This document shows positions 16,429-25,575 of a stretch of DNA of 64,000 nt, in pieces. A model generated the notes under the pieces. The model did no database searches. It saw only the letters and a program-made list of their open reading frames with translations, and was not told where the DNA came from. The stretch covers positions 1,488,001 to 1,552,000 of the forward strand of contig NZ_LT906482.1 of NCBI RefSeq assembly GCF_900187105.1, written 5' to 3'. The position numbers and the translations under genes were made by a program. This DNA is from Eikenella corrodens (lineage in GTDB: Bacteria; Pseudomonadota; Gammaproteobacteria; Burkholderiales; Neisseriaceae). Each line of letters begins with the position of its first letter. Positions within the stretch are counted from its first letter, which is position 1.

Positions 16429-17577
16429 ATGAACCCACCCGCTTCTGTGGGCATCGTTACCCCGCAAACCATTGCATTCGAACAGCCCTTTGCCCTGCAA
16501 AACGGCGACACGCTGCCCCGTTTTGATTTGATTACTGAAACCTACGGCACACTCAATACCGATAAGTCCAACGCCATCCTGATTTGCCACGCCCTGTCCG
16601 GCACGCACCACGTGGCCGGCCGCCATCATCCGGACGACAAACACCCCGGTTGGTGGGACAACATGGTCGGCCCCAATAAACCGGTGGATACCAACCGCTT
16701 TTTCGTGGTCGGGCTCAACAATTTGGGCGGCTGCGCCGGCAGCAGCGGCCCGTTGAGCACCAATCCAGCCACCGGCAAGCCCTACGGTTCCGATTTCCCG
16801 ATGGTGACCGTAAAAGATTGGGTACGCTCGCAAGCCATGCTGGCCGACCATTTCGGTATCAAACAATGGGCGGCGGTGATGGGCGGCAGCCTAGGCGGCA
16901 TGCAGGCCTTGCAATGGACAATCGACTTCCCCGAGCGCGTGCGCCACGCGTTGGTGATTGCGTCCGCGCCCAAATTGTCCACTCAAAATATCGCATTTAA
17001 CGACGTAGCCCGCCAGGCTATCCTCACCGATCCCGACTTCCACGAAGGCCACTACGCCAGCCGCCAAGCCGTTCCCCGGCGCGGCCTGAAGATTGCCCGC
17101 ATGATGGGGCACATCACTTATCTGGCTGAAGACGGGCTGGGCAAGAAGTTCGGCCGTCAAATGAGGAGTGGCGAGCTGCAATACGGATACGGTATTGAAT
17201 TTGAAGTGGAAAGCTATCTGCGCTACCAGGGCGACAAATTTGCCGACCGCTTCGATGCCAACACCTACCTGCTCATGACCAAGGCGCTGGATTATTTTGA
17301 TCCCGCCGCCGATTTCGGCCACAACCTGCACACTGCGCTCGCAGGCGTGCAGGCCAAATTCTTCGTGGCCAGCTTCAGCAGCGACTGGCGTTTTGCGCCG
17401 GAACGTTCGCATGAATTGGTGAAAGCCCTGATTAGCGCGGAAAAAGACGTGCAATACATCGAAATCGAATCTTCCCACGGCCACGATGCCTTCCTGATGG
17501 AAGACGAGCCGTATTTGAAAGCCGTGAAAGCCTATATAGATAATATCCACAAGGAGTTGGCGCATGAATCTGCGTGA
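16429..17577 (+). CDS. metX: Homoserine O-acyltransferase MetX (probably succinyl-type)
   Basis: MetX acylates homoserine at the start of methionine synthesis. This 382-residue alpha/beta hydrolase has the nucleophile elbow [12 protein letters not shown] (Ser near 151), the [12 protein letters not shown] substrate-pocket signature (about 94-105) and the C-terminal HGHDAFL (catalytic His near 347). Many beta-proteobacterial MetX proteins next to metW use succinyl-CoA, so I favour succinyltransferase activity, but this is inference. The gene overlaps metW by 14 bases. A TATAAT lies at 16392-16397. Confidence 0.93.
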   Translation: MNPPASVGIVTPQTIAFEQPFALQNGDTLPRFDLITETYGTLNTDKSNAILICHALSGTHHVAGRHHPDDKHPGWWDNMVGPNKPVDTNRFFVVGLNNLGGCAGSSGPLSTNPATGKPYGSDFPMVTVKDWVRSQAMLADHFGIKQWAAVMGGSLGGMQALQWTIDFPERVRHALVIASAPKLSTQNIAFNDVARQAILTDPDFHEGHYASRQAVPRRGLKIARMMGHITYLAEDGLGKKFGRQMRSGELQYGYGIEFEVESYLRYQGDKFADRFDANTYLLMTKALDYFDPAADFGHNLHTALAGVQAKFFVASFSSDWRFAPERSHELVKALISAEKDVQYIEIESSHGHDAFLMEDEPYLKAVKAYIDNIHKELAHESA

Positions 17578-18145
17578 CGACCTGCAACTGATTTACGACT
17601 GGATTCCCGCTGGCAGTCGCGTGCTGGATTTGGGCTGTGGCGACGGCGAATTGCTGCACGCTCTGGTAAAACACAAAAACTGCAAAGGCTACGGTGTGGA
17701 AATTGATACCGACAGCGTAATTGCTGCCATCGCCCGCGGCGTGAACGTGATTCAGGCCGATTTGGAGCAGGGTTTGCAGGCGTTCGGCGACGGCAGCTTC
17801 GATGTGATTGTGCTCAGCCAAACCATCCAGGCCATGCAAAACGTGGAAACCATCCTGCGCGACCTCACCCGCGTGGCCAAGGAAGCGATTGTTACCTTCC
17901 CCAACTTCGGCTATTGGCGCAACCGTTTTCAGGTAGCCTTCGGCGGGCATATGCCGGTGAGCGAGCGTATGCCCTATGATTGGTACGACACGCCGAATAT
18001 TCATTGGTGTACCCTCAGCGATTTCGACCGCCTGTGCGCGAAAAACCGCATCCGCGTGCTGGAACGCGCGGTGATGGCCGGCGGCCGGCGTGTATCCTGT
18101 CTGCCAAACTTAATGGGTAGCCTGGCGTTTTATCGTGTGGGTTGA
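17564..18145 (+). CDS. metW: Methionine biosynthesis protein MetW
   Basis: A 193-residue SAM-fold protein with [17 protein letters not shown] (about 19-35) and [22 protein letters not shown] (about 65-86). MetW is required with MetX for homoserine acylation in many beta- and gamma-proteobacteria. It overlaps metX by 14 bases, so the pair is coupled. A full uptake sequence inside the gene at about 17929-17940 is translated as part of RFQVAFGG, where the family has a similar but not identical stretch. Confidence 0.95.
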   Translation: MNLRDDLQLIYDWIPAGSRVLDLGCGDGELLHALVKHKNCKGYGVEIDTDSVIAAIARGVNVIQADLEQGLQAFGDGSFDVIVLSQTIQAMQNVETILRDLTRVAKEAIVTFPNFGYWRNRFQVAFGGHMPVSERMPYDWYDTPNIHWCTLSDFDRLCAKNRIRVLERAVMAGGRRVSCLPNLMGSLAFYRVG

Positions 18146-18248
18146 ATGATAGATTTGTTCTTATAATTCAGTCTGTTGTATTTATTGTTGGAGAAATTGT
18201 TTACAACATACCTAATTCGCCATTTGTTTGATTTAAGTCAAAAGTATC

Positions 18249-18283
18249 TGCCCGCAGGCAATAGCATCGCCTGCGGGCAAAAC
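18249..18283 (+). terminator. GC-rich hairpin behind metW
   Basis: TGCCCGCAGGC (18249-18259) pairs perfectly with GCCTGCGGGCA (18269-18279). No T-run follows, so it may protect the 3' end more than terminate. Confidence 0.55.
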
Positions 18284-18284
18284 G

Positions 18285-18340
18285 TATAATCAAATTAAAA
18301 TTTTTATATATTTATAATCAAATTAGATTTTTTATACATT
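18285..18340 (+). repeat. 28-bp tandem duplication in an AT-rich leader
   Basis: Two head-to-tail units (18285-18312 and 18313-18340) agree at 25 of 28 positions and each opens with TATAATCAAATTA. Each unit could offer a -10 box for the small gene that starts at 18368. Confidence 0.8.
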
Positions 18341-18367
18341 TTTTAATGTAAAGGGAGAGAAGGTAGT

Positions 18368-18646
18368 ATGTTGCGCAATTTTTCAGACAAATTTTCCGGT
18401 AACGACGATAAAGGTGACTTTGAGCTGCACTGCCTGATGATGATTATTGAAGATCCGGCACGCCGCCAATGGGCAGCACGCTTGAAAATCACCAAGAAAT
18501 ACGATGTTAGCAACGCCCGCACCACACTGTTGGAAAAATTTGAAAAAGGGTTTGAAAAAGAACATGATGCCCAGCTGTTCGTGTTGGATGAATTGGATGA
18601 GTTTCCGATATTCCGCGTTAAGGTGTTGGAAGGGTTCCGACAGTAA
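18368..18646 (+). CDS. Small cytoplasmic protein of unknown function
   Basis: A 92-residue charged protein without signal or membrane segments. It has an acidic and basic mix (DKFSGNDDKGDFEL, then RLKITKKYDV and EKFEKGFEKEH) and ends in hydrophobic FPIFRVKVLEGFRQ. AGGGAGAGAAGG precedes the ATG. I do not recognise a domain. The 28-bp duplication lies in its leader and an inverted DUS pair closes it, so it looks like a single-gene transcript. Confidence 0.55.
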   Translation: MLRNFSDKFSGNDDKGDFELHCLMMIIEDPARRQWAARLKITKKYDVSNARTTLLEKFEKGFEKEHDAQLFVLDELDEFPIFRVKVLEGFRQ

Positions 18647-18667
18647 TTGAGCTGTTGATTTATAAAA

Positions 18668-18710
18668 AGGCTACCTGAAAGCTGGATTAGGCTTTCAGGT
18701 AGCCTTTTTA
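18668..18710 (+). terminator. DUS-pair terminator behind the small gene
   Basis: AGGCTACCTGAA (18668-18679) and TTCAGGTAGCCT (18694-18705), then a T-run. Two further single uptake sequences lie at about 18753 and 18809. Confidence 0.8.
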
Positions 18711-18832
18711 TGAGTGTTGGGTAAGCAGGTAGGTTTTATCTTCGTGATAGCGCAGGCTACCTGAAAGACTGTGGCAGCTGAGTTTGCACTCGTCAGCTAT
18801 GCCAGTTGAGGCTACCTGAAAATAGTGCCGTC

Positions 18833-18861
18833 TTGGCAAAACGCATTTGGCTCCGTATAAT
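18833..18861 (+). promoter_or_regulatory. Promoter of the 4.5S RNA gene
   Basis: TTGGCA (18833-18838) and TATAAT (18856-18861) are separated by 17 bases, close to the sigma-70 ideal and about 12 bases before the RNA start. Confidence 0.8.
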
Positions 18862-18873
18862 CCGCACTTCTTA

Positions 18874-18970
18874 TGGCGGGTCTCCCCGCATGCAGGTTTG
18901 GGACAAGGGGTCAGGTGCGGAAGCAAGCAGCCCACCCTGAATTCAGCAGTGCCGGGGCTCCGGCTCGCCA
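18874..18970 (+). ncRNA. ffs: Signal recognition particle 4.5S RNA
   Basis: The conserved SRP loop GGTCAGGTGCGGAAGCAAGC (about 18909-18928) is present, followed by GCAGCCC. The ends pair (TGGCG with CGCCA), and the interior forms the expected single long hairpin, with TCTCCCCGC opposite the GGGGCTCCGG side. A strong promoter lies upstream and a GC-rich terminator downstream. The RNA binds Ffh to deliver membrane proteins. The exact ends are estimated to within a few bases. Confidence 0.93.
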
Positions 18971-18980
18971 CCTCATATAA

Positions 18981-19013
18981 AAACCGCTCCGGTATCACGC
19001 CGGAGCGGTTTTG
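18981..19013 (+). terminator. Terminator of 4.5S RNA
   Basis: AAACCGCTCCGG pairs with CCGGAGCGGTTTT around a TATCACG loop. Confidence 0.9.
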
Positions 19014-19053
19014 CTATGTATGGAAGAATAGCCGAAACCATTTCAGCAAGAGC

Positions 19054-19248
19054 TTATTTGTAAAAACGCTCGATAGAGTGAATTTTAAATGCGCTCACTT
19101 GACATTTGTCGGCCACGAATTTTTTAAATTCGGCCTGGTTCAGATAGCGCACTTCCTCGCGCGGCAGCTGTAACACAACTTGACGGTTTTGGTTGCTGTT
19201 GATGGCATCAGCAATGGTTACAACATAGTTGGTGATCTTTTTTGGCAT
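19054..19248 (-). CDS. Small conserved-looking protein of unknown function
   Basis: A 64-residue basic protein with no signal peptide. The order of features is an N-terminal beta-like stretch NYVVTIADAI, a middle QVVLQLPREEVRYLNQAEF and a C-terminal KCQVSAFKIHSIERFYK. AAAGAGAG stands before the ATG at 19248. It reads as a compact domain and codon use is normal for the genome, so I believe it is real, but I cannot name it. It sits alone between the 4.5S RNA and rsgA. Confidence 0.55.
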   Translation of the reverse strand: MPKKITNYVVTIADAINSNQNRQVVLQLPREEVRYLNQAEFKKFVADKCQVSAFKIHSIERFYK

Positions 19249-19425
19249 AATTTACTCTCTTTAAAGCTGTTATTTTTTAGTGCAAACAGATAAATCATTA
19301 ATGTTATCTGATAGATTGCTTTTGTAAAAATGGTAAATTATCTATTCTGATTGCGCAAGGTTCGGGAGGGTAAAGATATGCAGAGCTATGTAAATGCAGT
19401 CGTGTCGGTAAGCGGCCTTAGAGGG

Positions 19426-20301
19426 CTACCATTTCTTCATGGATAGTTCATCAGTCAGCTGTTGCAGAAGCTGCAAGCGGTCTGCACGGATATGGCCGGC
19501 TTCGACAGCAGCTTTGATGGCGCAGCCGGGCTCTTGGCGGTGGCTGCAGTTGTGGAACCGGCATTGGCCGATGAAGCCGCGCATATCGGGGAAGTAGTGG
19601 GGCAGGGAGGCTACCTGAAGATGGTGCAGGCCGAATTCCTGCAGACCGGGGGAATCGATGATGCGGGTGGTTTCGTTTAGGTCGTAGAGCTGGGCGTGGG
19701 TGGTGGTGTGCTTGCCGGAATCGAGGGCGCTGGAGATTTCGTTGGTGCGGGCAATGCTTTGGCCGAGCAGGGCGTTAATCAGAGTGGATTTGCCCATGCC
19801 GCTTTGGCCCAACAGGATGCTGGTGTGGCCATTCAACACCGGCAGCAGGGTGTCAGCATCTTGCATGGCGCTGACAGGCAACACGGGATAGCCCAAGCTT
19901 TCGTAAAATGCCAGTTTGCTGCGCCATTGTTCCGTTTCCGGCAAATCGGTTTTGTTCAACACAATCACAGCACCGATATCGGCCGCTTCTGCTGCCAGCA
20001 GGGCACGTTGTAACAGCAGCTCACTGGGCGTGGGCACGGCAGCCAGTACAATCAGCAGTTGGCTCACATTGGCGGCAATCAGCTTGGTTTTCCAAGCATC
20101 TTGCCGATAGAGCAGGCTGCGGCGCGGCAGGAAATCTTCAATCACCGCCTGCTCGGCATTCAGCGGCGTGATGTGTACTTGGTCGCCGCAGGCGAAGTCC
20201 ACCCGTTTTTTGCGGGTAGTGGCCTCGAAGGAGTGGCCGTCGGCAGTGCGCACGATAAAGCGGCGGCCGTAGCTGGTGATGATTTGGGCAGTGTCGGTCA
20301 T
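19426..20301 (-). CDS. rsgA: Ribosome small subunit GTPase RsgA
   Basis: RsgA checks 30S maturation using a circularly permuted GTPase. The motif order G4-G1-G3 is visible: NKTD (about 116), GQSGMGKSTLINALLG (about 164-179), then DSPGLQEFGLHHL. The N-terminal 60 residues form the OB fold and the C-terminal zinc site is CRFHNCSHRQEPGC (about 248-261). The 291-residue length is normal. A complete uptake sequence is read inside the gene near 19609. It stands divergently from dxs. Confidence 0.95.
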   Translation of the reverse strand: MTDTAQIITSYGRRFIVRTADGHSFEATTRKKRVDFACGDQVHITPLNAEQAVIEDFLPRRSLLYRQDAWKTKLIAANVSQLLIVLAAVPTPSELLLQRALLAAEAADIGAVIVLNKTDLPETEQWRSKLAFYESLGYPVLPVSAMQDADTLLPVLNGHTSILLGQSGMGKSTLINALLGQSIARTNEISSALDSGKHTTTHAQLYDLNETTRIIDSPGLQEFGLHHLQVASLPHYFPDMRGFIGQCRFHNCSHRQEPGCAIKAAVEAGHIRADRLQLLQQLTDELSMKKW

Positions 20302-20433
20302 GACGGAGGGCCGGGTGGGAAAGTGCCATCATAGCAAGGATTGGCGTATTGATGCCAATTTGCCTGCCGTGCCGGGCAGAATGGCTATATAATCCGTCTT
20401 TATTTATCCCAATCAATAGGGAACCGCCACACC

Positions 20434-22314
20434 ATGACTACCACGCCGCTTCTCGATACCATCGACTATCCGCAGGATTTGCGCCGTTTGCGCGAAGACC
20501 AGCTGCCGCAGCTGGCCGCCGAACTGCGCACCTTCCTGCTGGAGAGCATCAGCCAGACCGGCGGCCATTTCGCCAGTAATCTGGGCGCGGTGGAGCTGGC
20601 TGTGGCATTGCATTATGTGTACGACACGCCTAACGACCACTTAATTTGGGACGTAGGCCACCAAAGTTATCCGCACAAAGTGCTCACCGGGCGCCGCAAT
20701 CGTATGCACACCATGCGCCAATACGGCGGCTTGGCCGGTTTCCCCAAGCGCAGCGAATCGGAATACGATGATTTCGGCGTTGGTCATTCTTCCACCTCCA
20801 TCGGTGCGGCATTAGGCATGGCGGTGGCCGATAAACTTTCAGGTAGCCTCAACCGCAGCGTGGCCGTTATCGGCGATGGAGCCATGACTGCCGGCCAAGC
20901 TTTTGAAGCGCTGAACAATGCCGGCGATATGGACACCGATTTGCTGGTTATCCTCAACGACAACGAAATGTCGATTTCCCCCAATGTGGGTGCTTTCCCC
21001 AAATACCTTGCCGGCAGCCAGGGCAAAGACTGGCGCGATACGCTGCGCAGCATCAAACACAAATCCGAAAAAGTGCTCGACAAACTGCCCGGTGCGCTGC
21101 ACATCGCGCAGAAAGTGGAGCAGCGGCTGAAAAGCGTGCTCGACGGCTCGCGCATCCGCCCCGATTCCCTGTTCGATAACTTCGGCTTCACCTACACCGG
21201 TCCGGTGGACGGCCACGACGTGCGGCAACTGGTGGCTGTGCTCAAAGAGATGAAACAGCGCAAAGGCCCGCAGCTTTTGCATGTGCTCACGCAAAAAGGG
21301 CAGGGCTACAAACTGGCTGAAAACGATCCGGTCGGTTTTCACGCCGTGGGCAAATTTAATCCCGACCAAGGCCCGGTAAGCGGCGGCGCTGCCCCGTTGA
21401 GCTACACCCAAATTTTCGGCCAATGGGTATGCGACCAAGCCGCTACAGATGGCAAATTAGTCGCCATTACCCCTGCCATGCGTGAAGGCAGCGGATTGGT
21501 GGAGTTTGAGCGACGCTTTCCCGAACGCTATTTCGATGTCGGTATTGCCGAGCAGCATGCTGTTACTTTTGCTGCCGGCCTGGCCTGTGGCAACATAAAA
21601 CCCGTGGTGGCGATTTACTCCACCTTCCTGCAGCGCGCCTACGACCAACTGGTGCACGACGTGGCATTGCAAAACCTGCCAGTATTGTTCGCCATCGACC
21701 GCGCCGGTATCGTTGGCGCCGACGGCCCTACTCATGCTGGTGCCTACGATTTGAGCTTCCTGCGCTGTATCCCGAATATGGTGCTGGCTGCCCCCAGCAG
21801 TGGCGAAGAATGCCGCCTGCTGCTTTCCACTTGCTACGCGTTGGATTGCCCCACTGCCGTGCGCTACCCGCGCGGTGCCAGCGGCAGCGCGGTAATCAGC
21901 AGCGGCTTGGATACCGTGCCGGTAGGCAAAGGCGTGGTGCGGCGGCAGGGCAGGGAAACTGCCGTGTTGGCCTTCGGTAGTATGGTGCAACCCGCGTTGC
22001 GGGCAGCGGAACAGCTGGACTTAACCGTGGCCGATATGCGCTTTGTGAAACCGCTGGACGAAGAATTGATTGCCGATTTGGCCGCCACCCACCAGCGACT
22101 GGTGTGTATTGAAGAAAACGCCGTGCAAGGCGGAGCCGGCAGCGCGGTGTTGGAAGTGCTGGCCAAACAAGATTGCCACTTGCCTGTGTTGCTGTTGGGC
22201 ATTGAAGACATCGTTACCGGCCATGGCGATCCGGCCATCCTGCTAGATGACTTGGGATTGAGCGCCGAGAAACTGGCAGCACGGATTGAGACATTTGCAC
22301 AATCAGTGAGCTGA
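20434..22314 (+). CDS. dxs: 1-deoxy-D-xylulose-5-phosphate synthase
   Basis: Dxs condenses pyruvate and glyceraldehyde-3-phosphate with thiamine diphosphate, opening the non-mevalonate isoprenoid pathway. Motifs in the 626 residues: [13 protein letters not shown] (about 73-85), the thiamine motif [18 protein letters not shown] ending in NDNEMSIS (about 147-178), and [17 protein letters not shown] (about 421-437). A TATAAT lies at 20388-20393, about 40 bases before the ATG. An uptake sequence is translated as LSGSL near residue 134. Confidence 0.97.
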   Translation: MTTTPLLDTIDYPQDLRRLREDQLPQLAAELRTFLLESISQTGGHFASNLGAVELAVALHYVYDTPNDHLIWDVGHQSYPHKVLTGRRNRMHTMRQYGGLAGFPKRSESEYDDFGVGHSSTSIGAALGMAVADKLSGSLNRSVAVIGDGAMTAGQAFEALNNAGDMDTDLLVILNDNEMSISPNVGAFPKYLAGSQGKDWRDTLRSIKHKSEKVLDKLPGALHIAQKVEQRLKSVLDGSRIRPDSLFDNFGFTYTGPVDGHDVRQLVAVLKEMKQRKGPQLLHVLTQKGQGYKLAENDPVGFHAVGKFNPDQGPVSGGAAPLSYTQIFGQWVCDQAATDGKLVAITPAMREGSGLVEFERRFPERYFDVGIAEQHAVTFAAGLACGNIKPVVAIYSTFLQRAYDQLVHDVALQNLPVLFAIDRAGIVGADGPTHAGAYDLSFLRCIPNMVLAAPSSGEECRLLLSTCYALDCPTAVRYPRGASGSAVISSGLDTVPVGKGVVRRQGRETAVLAFGSMVQPALRAAEQLDLTVADMRFVKPLDEELIADLAATHQRLVCIEENAVQGGAGSAVLEVLAKQDCHLPVLLLGIEDIVTGHGDPAILLDDLGLSAEKLAARIETFAQSVS

Positions 22315-22347
22315 ATGTAGCTATCGTAATATGAGATGATAGTGAAA

Positions 22348-22378
22348 AGGCTACCTGAAAACTTTCAGGTAGCCTTTA
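22348..22378 (+). terminator. DUS-pair terminator behind dxs
   Basis: AGGCTACCTGAA (22348-22359) and TTCAGGTAGCCT (22364-22375) form a tight hairpin followed by TTT. Confidence 0.8.
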
Positions 22379-22525
22379 ATTGTCTTTAATAACAGGATTA
22401 AATTGTTCTTTGAAGTTGGATGGGTGTTAGCTCTTCACCGTCAAACTCTGGATATCGGAGGCGTTAAGGTGCATTGGTTCTTGCCGCCCTGTCTTGATAC
22501 GGCTATCAGCCCGCTTTCCAGCAGC

Positions 22526-22954
22526 TCACGCTTGGCTTTGCCCAATGTGGGGAAACACGTCTTTTTGCATATCGGTAAGGATACGTTCGGCGTGAACGGG
22601 CTGCCAGCGGTGCAGGTTGTCGGTATGCCAACGGCGGGCAAGGGCTTCAAAGGTATTTAGGGCGGCAGCTTTTCGCTCTTGTTTTTCCTGTTGCTTGGCG
22701 GCGGCGGGGTCTTGCCCGTCTGACAGCAGACGGCGGGCGTTTTCGGCAGCCTGCCGTGCTTCGGAGAGGGAAACGGCAGGATACTTGCTGATAGTCAGCG
22801 TTTTTTCTTTGCCGTCGATACGGTATTTCAGGTGGAAGATTTTGCCGCCTGCCGGGGTAACTTCCAGATACATGCCGCCGCCGTCAAACAGCTTGGCTTT
22901 CTTTCCTGTGCCGGTAGGTTTCGCGTTCTTGATTTGGCGGTCGTTCAGGGGCAT
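22526..22954 (-). pseudogene. P4-type integrase, N-terminal fragment
   Basis: The frame beginning MPLNDRQIKNAKPTGTGK matches the start of tyrosine-recombinase integrases of prophages and islands; FDGGGMYLEVTPAGGKIFHL and LTISKYPAVSLSEARQAA are the arm-binding DUF4102 domain, and NTFEALARRWH opens the core-binding domain. It stops after about 140 of an expected 400 residues, just after VFPHIG, so the catalytic R-H-R-Y half is missing. It lies downstream of the 3' end of tRNA-Leu, the usual integration place. It is the remnant of a lost island. Confidence 0.82.
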
Positions 22955-23138
22955 TCTGGGGGTATATTTTTGAGGGTATTTTCTGGATACCCCCAATCAT
23001 ACCCCCATAAAAGGGGGCAATTCAATTAGACGGCATTAGACGAGATTAGCTGAATAGGGAAGGGGAAAGGATGGGCTGAATCAGCCTGAAAGCCTTGTCT
23101 GTATTGAATTTAGCTAATTGCATTGGATGGCGTTAGAC

Positions 23139-23172
23139 GTAAAAAAACAGCCCAAAAAATTGGGCTGTTTCT
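23139..23172 (-). terminator. Terminator behind tRNA-Leu
   Basis: AAACAGCCCA and TGGGCTGTTT (23145-23154 and 23161-23170) pair; on the minus strand the stem is followed by a run of seven Ts. Confidence 0.85.
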
Positions 23173-23178
23173 ATTTGA

Positions 23179-23264
23179 TGGTGCCGACAATGAGACTTGA
23201 ACTCATACGACCTACGGTCACTACCCCCTCAAGATAGCGTGTCTACCAATTCCACCATGTCGGC
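23179..23264 (-). tRNA. tRNA-Leu (anticodon GAG)
   Basis: On the minus strand the sequence begins GCCGACATGGTGGAATTGG and ends with GTCGGC A CCA. The anticodon stem CTATC/GGTAG closes the loop TTGAGGG, giving anticodon GAG. The long variable arm and the genomic CCA are present. It lies between secG and the integrase remnant, so its 3' end probably served as an attachment site. Confidence 0.95.
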
Positions 23265-23284
23265 TGAAAAATCAGAATTTGTTT

Positions 23285-23629
23285 TTACTCCGGAATAACC
23301 GGTTGGCTGGCTGTTGCGGGTTGCGAAGCAGCCGGAGCGTGATGCTGTGCTGCAGCAGGTGCATCCAAACCCAGTTTGTTACCGCTGCCCTGCTTGGATG
23401 AAATAATGCTGAGTGCCAAGCAGCAGCAGAAAAATACAGTAGCGGCAATAGCGGTGCTGCGGCTGAGGAAGTTGGCGCTGCCGGCAGAACCGAATACGCC
23501 TTGCGCACTACCAGTGCCAAAAGCGGCACCGGCATCAGCACCCTTGCCCTGCTGCATCAGTACCAGGCCAATGACAGCAATCGAGGCAAAGCCACCGATA
23601 ATCATAATAAGGGTTTTGAAAGCTTCCAT
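23285..23629 (-). CDS. secG: Protein-export membrane protein SecG
   Basis: SecG is the small helper of the SecYE channel. The 114 residues hold two membrane helices (about 3-23 and 57-76) around the conserved LVLMQQGKGADAGAAFG loop (about 22-38) and end in an Ala/Pro-rich tail. The tpiA-secG-tRNA-Leu order on one strand is common in beta- and gamma-proteobacteria. The tpiA stop is 14 bases upstream. Confidence 0.94.
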   Translation of the reverse strand: MEAFKTLIMIIGGFASIAVIGLVLMQQGKGADAGAAFGTGSAQGVFGSAGSANFLSRSTAIAATVFFCCCLALSIISSKQGSGNKLGLDAPAAAQHHAPAASQPATASQPVIPE

Positions 23630-23643
23630 GTTTGTTTCGCTAT

Positions 23644-24387
23644 CTATTGTTTTGCTGCGGCTTGAACGATTGCGGCAAAACTGTCGGTCTGCAAGGATGC
23701 GCCGCCGACTAAGGCACCGTCTACATTTGGCAGGTTCAGGATGGTTTGTGCATTTTGTGCATTGACACTGCCGCCGTAAAGAGCGCGGATATTAGCACTC
23801 TTGTTGGCGAAAGACAAGAGCTCTGCGTAAATAAAAGCGTGCATAGCGGCAATTTGTTCGGCTGAGGCCACTTGACCGGTACCGATAGCCCATACTGGCT
23901 CGTAGGCAATGGCAATATGGGGCATGGCTTTGCCGCGCAATACGGAGAGTTGTTCGGCCACTACAGCTTGCTCCTGCGCAGCTTGGCGTTGGGCTAGGGT
24001 TTCACCCACGCACAGAATCGGGGTGAGGCCGGCGGCTAAGGCATTGTCTAATTTGGCAGAGAGGGTCTCGTTGTTTTCGCCGAAATATTGGCGGCGTTCA
24101 GAGTGGCCGAGTAGAACGAATTGTGCACCAAGGTCGGCCAGCATGGCAGCAGAGGTTTCTCCGGTAAACGCACCGTCTTTATCGAATCGGCTGACATCTT
24201 GTGCGCCGACGGGCAGAGCGGGCGCAGCTTGTTTTAAGTCGAGCAGATAGGGCAGGGGGGCGGCAATACCGGTGCAGACGTTTTCAGGTAGCCTTTGTGC
24301 CGCCCAAGCTTGGGCGAATGCCGCTGTTGAGCTGCGGCGGCCGTTCATTTTCCAGTTGCCAATAATCCAGGGTTGTTGCCAATTCAT
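23644..24387 (-). CDS. tpiA: Triose-phosphate isomerase
   Basis: TpiA interconverts dihydroxyacetone phosphate and glyceraldehyde-3-phosphate. The 247-residue barrel shows GNWKMNG (about 10-16), LLGHSERR with the catalytic histidine (about 91-98), AYEPVWAIGTG with the catalytic glutamate (about 160-170) and LYGGSVN near the phosphate site. The early loop contains an uptake sequence (about 24284). It probably forms a transcript with secG. Confidence 0.96.
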   Translation of the reverse strand: MNWQQPWIIGNWKMNGRRSSTAAFAQAWAAQRLPENVCTGIAAPLPYLLDLKQAAPALPVGAQDVSRFDKDGAFTGETSAAMLADLGAQFVLLGHSERRQYFGENNETLSAKLDNALAAGLTPILCVGETLAQRQAAQEQAVVAEQLSVLRGKAMPHIAIAYEPVWAIGTGQVASAEQIAAMHAFIYAELLSFANKSANIRALYGGSVNAQNAQTILNLPNVDGALVGGASLQTDSFAAIVQAAAKQ

Positions 24388-24424
24388 GCTGTGCCGTCCT
24401 TTCGGTTGTGGGATGGTCGTGGGC

Positions 24425-25480
24425 TTATTCTGCGGGGTTGGTTACGGTTTGAGTTTGTTCTGCTGCGGCAGTCAGGCGTGCCATTTGGGTGGCGATGCCT
24501 TGTTCGATTTTGGCCATGGAGTCGGACTCGACTTCGTGGTAGGCCTCGAGCAGGGCATATTTGAAGGCTTCTACGTCTGCGCCGCCGTGGCTTTTGATCA
24601 CGATGCCGCGCAGGCCGAGGAAGATGGCGCCGTTAAACTTGCGCGGGTCGAGGCGGTTTTTGAAGCCGCGCAGGGTGGGCAGTGCCAGCAGGGCGGCAAG
24701 TTTGTTCAGCCAGTTACGGCTGAACTCTTCGCGGATAATACCGCCGATGAATTTAACCGCTCCTTCAATGGCTTTTAGTACGGCATTGCCGGTAAAGCCG
24801 TCGGCCACCACAACGTCAACTTCGCCACTGAATACAGCGTTGCCTTCCACATTACCAACAAAATTCAGCGGGCTTTGTTGCAACAGGTGGTGTGCTTCTT
24901 TAATTACGCTACCGCCTTTGATGTCTTCAGTGCCGACATTCAGCAGGCCGATGCGCGGTTGGCTGTTACGCGGATACATGGCGCCGAACAGCTCTCCACC
25001 CATTACGGCAAATTGCAGCAGCTGGGCGGCGGAGCAATCCACGTTGGCGCCCAAATCCAGCATCAGGGCGAGACCGCCGCCTTTGGAGGGCATGAATTTG
25101 GCAATCGCCGGCCGGTCGATACCGGGCAGGGTTTTGAGCACGAAGCGGGCGGTGGCCATTAGTGCGCCGGTGTTGCCGGCAGATACAGCGGCCTGTGCAA
25201 CACCTTCTTTCACCTGGCTGATGGCCACACGCATGGAGGAGTCTTTTTTGTTTTTCAAGGCCGACTGCGGGGCTTCGTCCATGCCCACCACTTGGCTGGC
25301 ATGTATGATTTGCAGCCGCTCGTGTGAGGCGTGTTCGCCCAGCGCACTGCGGACGGCTTCTTCATCGCCTACCAGAATGAGTTTGACATCGGTTTTTTCT
25401 TGCAGGAAGGCCAAGGCTGCCGGAATGGTAACCGTAAGGCCGGCATCGCCGCCCATGGCGTCTATGGCTAAAGTAATCAT
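24425..25480 (-). CDS. plsX: Phosphate acyltransferase PlsX
   Basis: PlsX makes acyl-phosphate from acyl-ACP for phospholipid synthesis. The 351-residue protein starts MITLAIDAMGGDAGL, the family's standard opening, and has VSAGNTGALMATARF (about 101-115), LMLDLGANVDC (about 139-149) and VVADGFTGNAVLKAIEG. An upstream ATG at 25519 would add 13 residues and has an uptake sequence directly before it, but similarity starts at 25480. The gene sits downstream of yceD-rpmF as in many bacteria, though another gene lies between. Confidence 0.93.
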   Translation of the reverse strand: MITLAIDAMGGDAGLTVTIPAALAFLQEKTDVKLILVGDEEAVRSALGEHASHERLQIIHASQVVGMDEAPQSALKNKKDSSMRVAISQVKEGVAQAAVSAGNTGALMATARFVLKTLPGIDRPAIAKFMPSKGGGLALMLDLGANVDCSAAQLLQFAVMGGELFGAMYPRNSQPRIGLLNVGTEDIKGGSVIKEAHHLLQQSPLNFVGNVEGNAVFSGEVDVVVADGFTGNAVLKAIEGAVKFIGGIIREEFSRNWLNKLAALLALPTLRGFKNRLDPRKFNGAIFLGLRGIVIKSHGGADVEAFKYALLEAYHEVESDSMAKIEQGIATQMARLTAAAEQTQTVTNPAE

Positions 25481-25520
25481 TGGATTCTGTGCTTCTGTTG
25501 TGTTCCGTTGCCGTGCCATG

Positions 25521-25575
25521 AGGCTACCTGAAAAATAGAATGGAATAGCGGCGGACGGATGGTTTCAGGTAGCCC
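25521..25575 (-). terminator. Imperfect DUS pair between the phosphoribosyltransferase and plsX
   Basis: AGGCTACCTGAA at 25521-25532 and TTCAGGTAGCCC at 25564-25575 (last base mismatched) with a 31-base loop. It may reduce read-through into plsX. Confidence 0.45.

Noticed and set aside
22403-22660. An 85-codon plus-strand frame beside the integrase remnant
   Set aside because: It is opposite the integrase fragment and its lost continuation; no ribosome site and no family.
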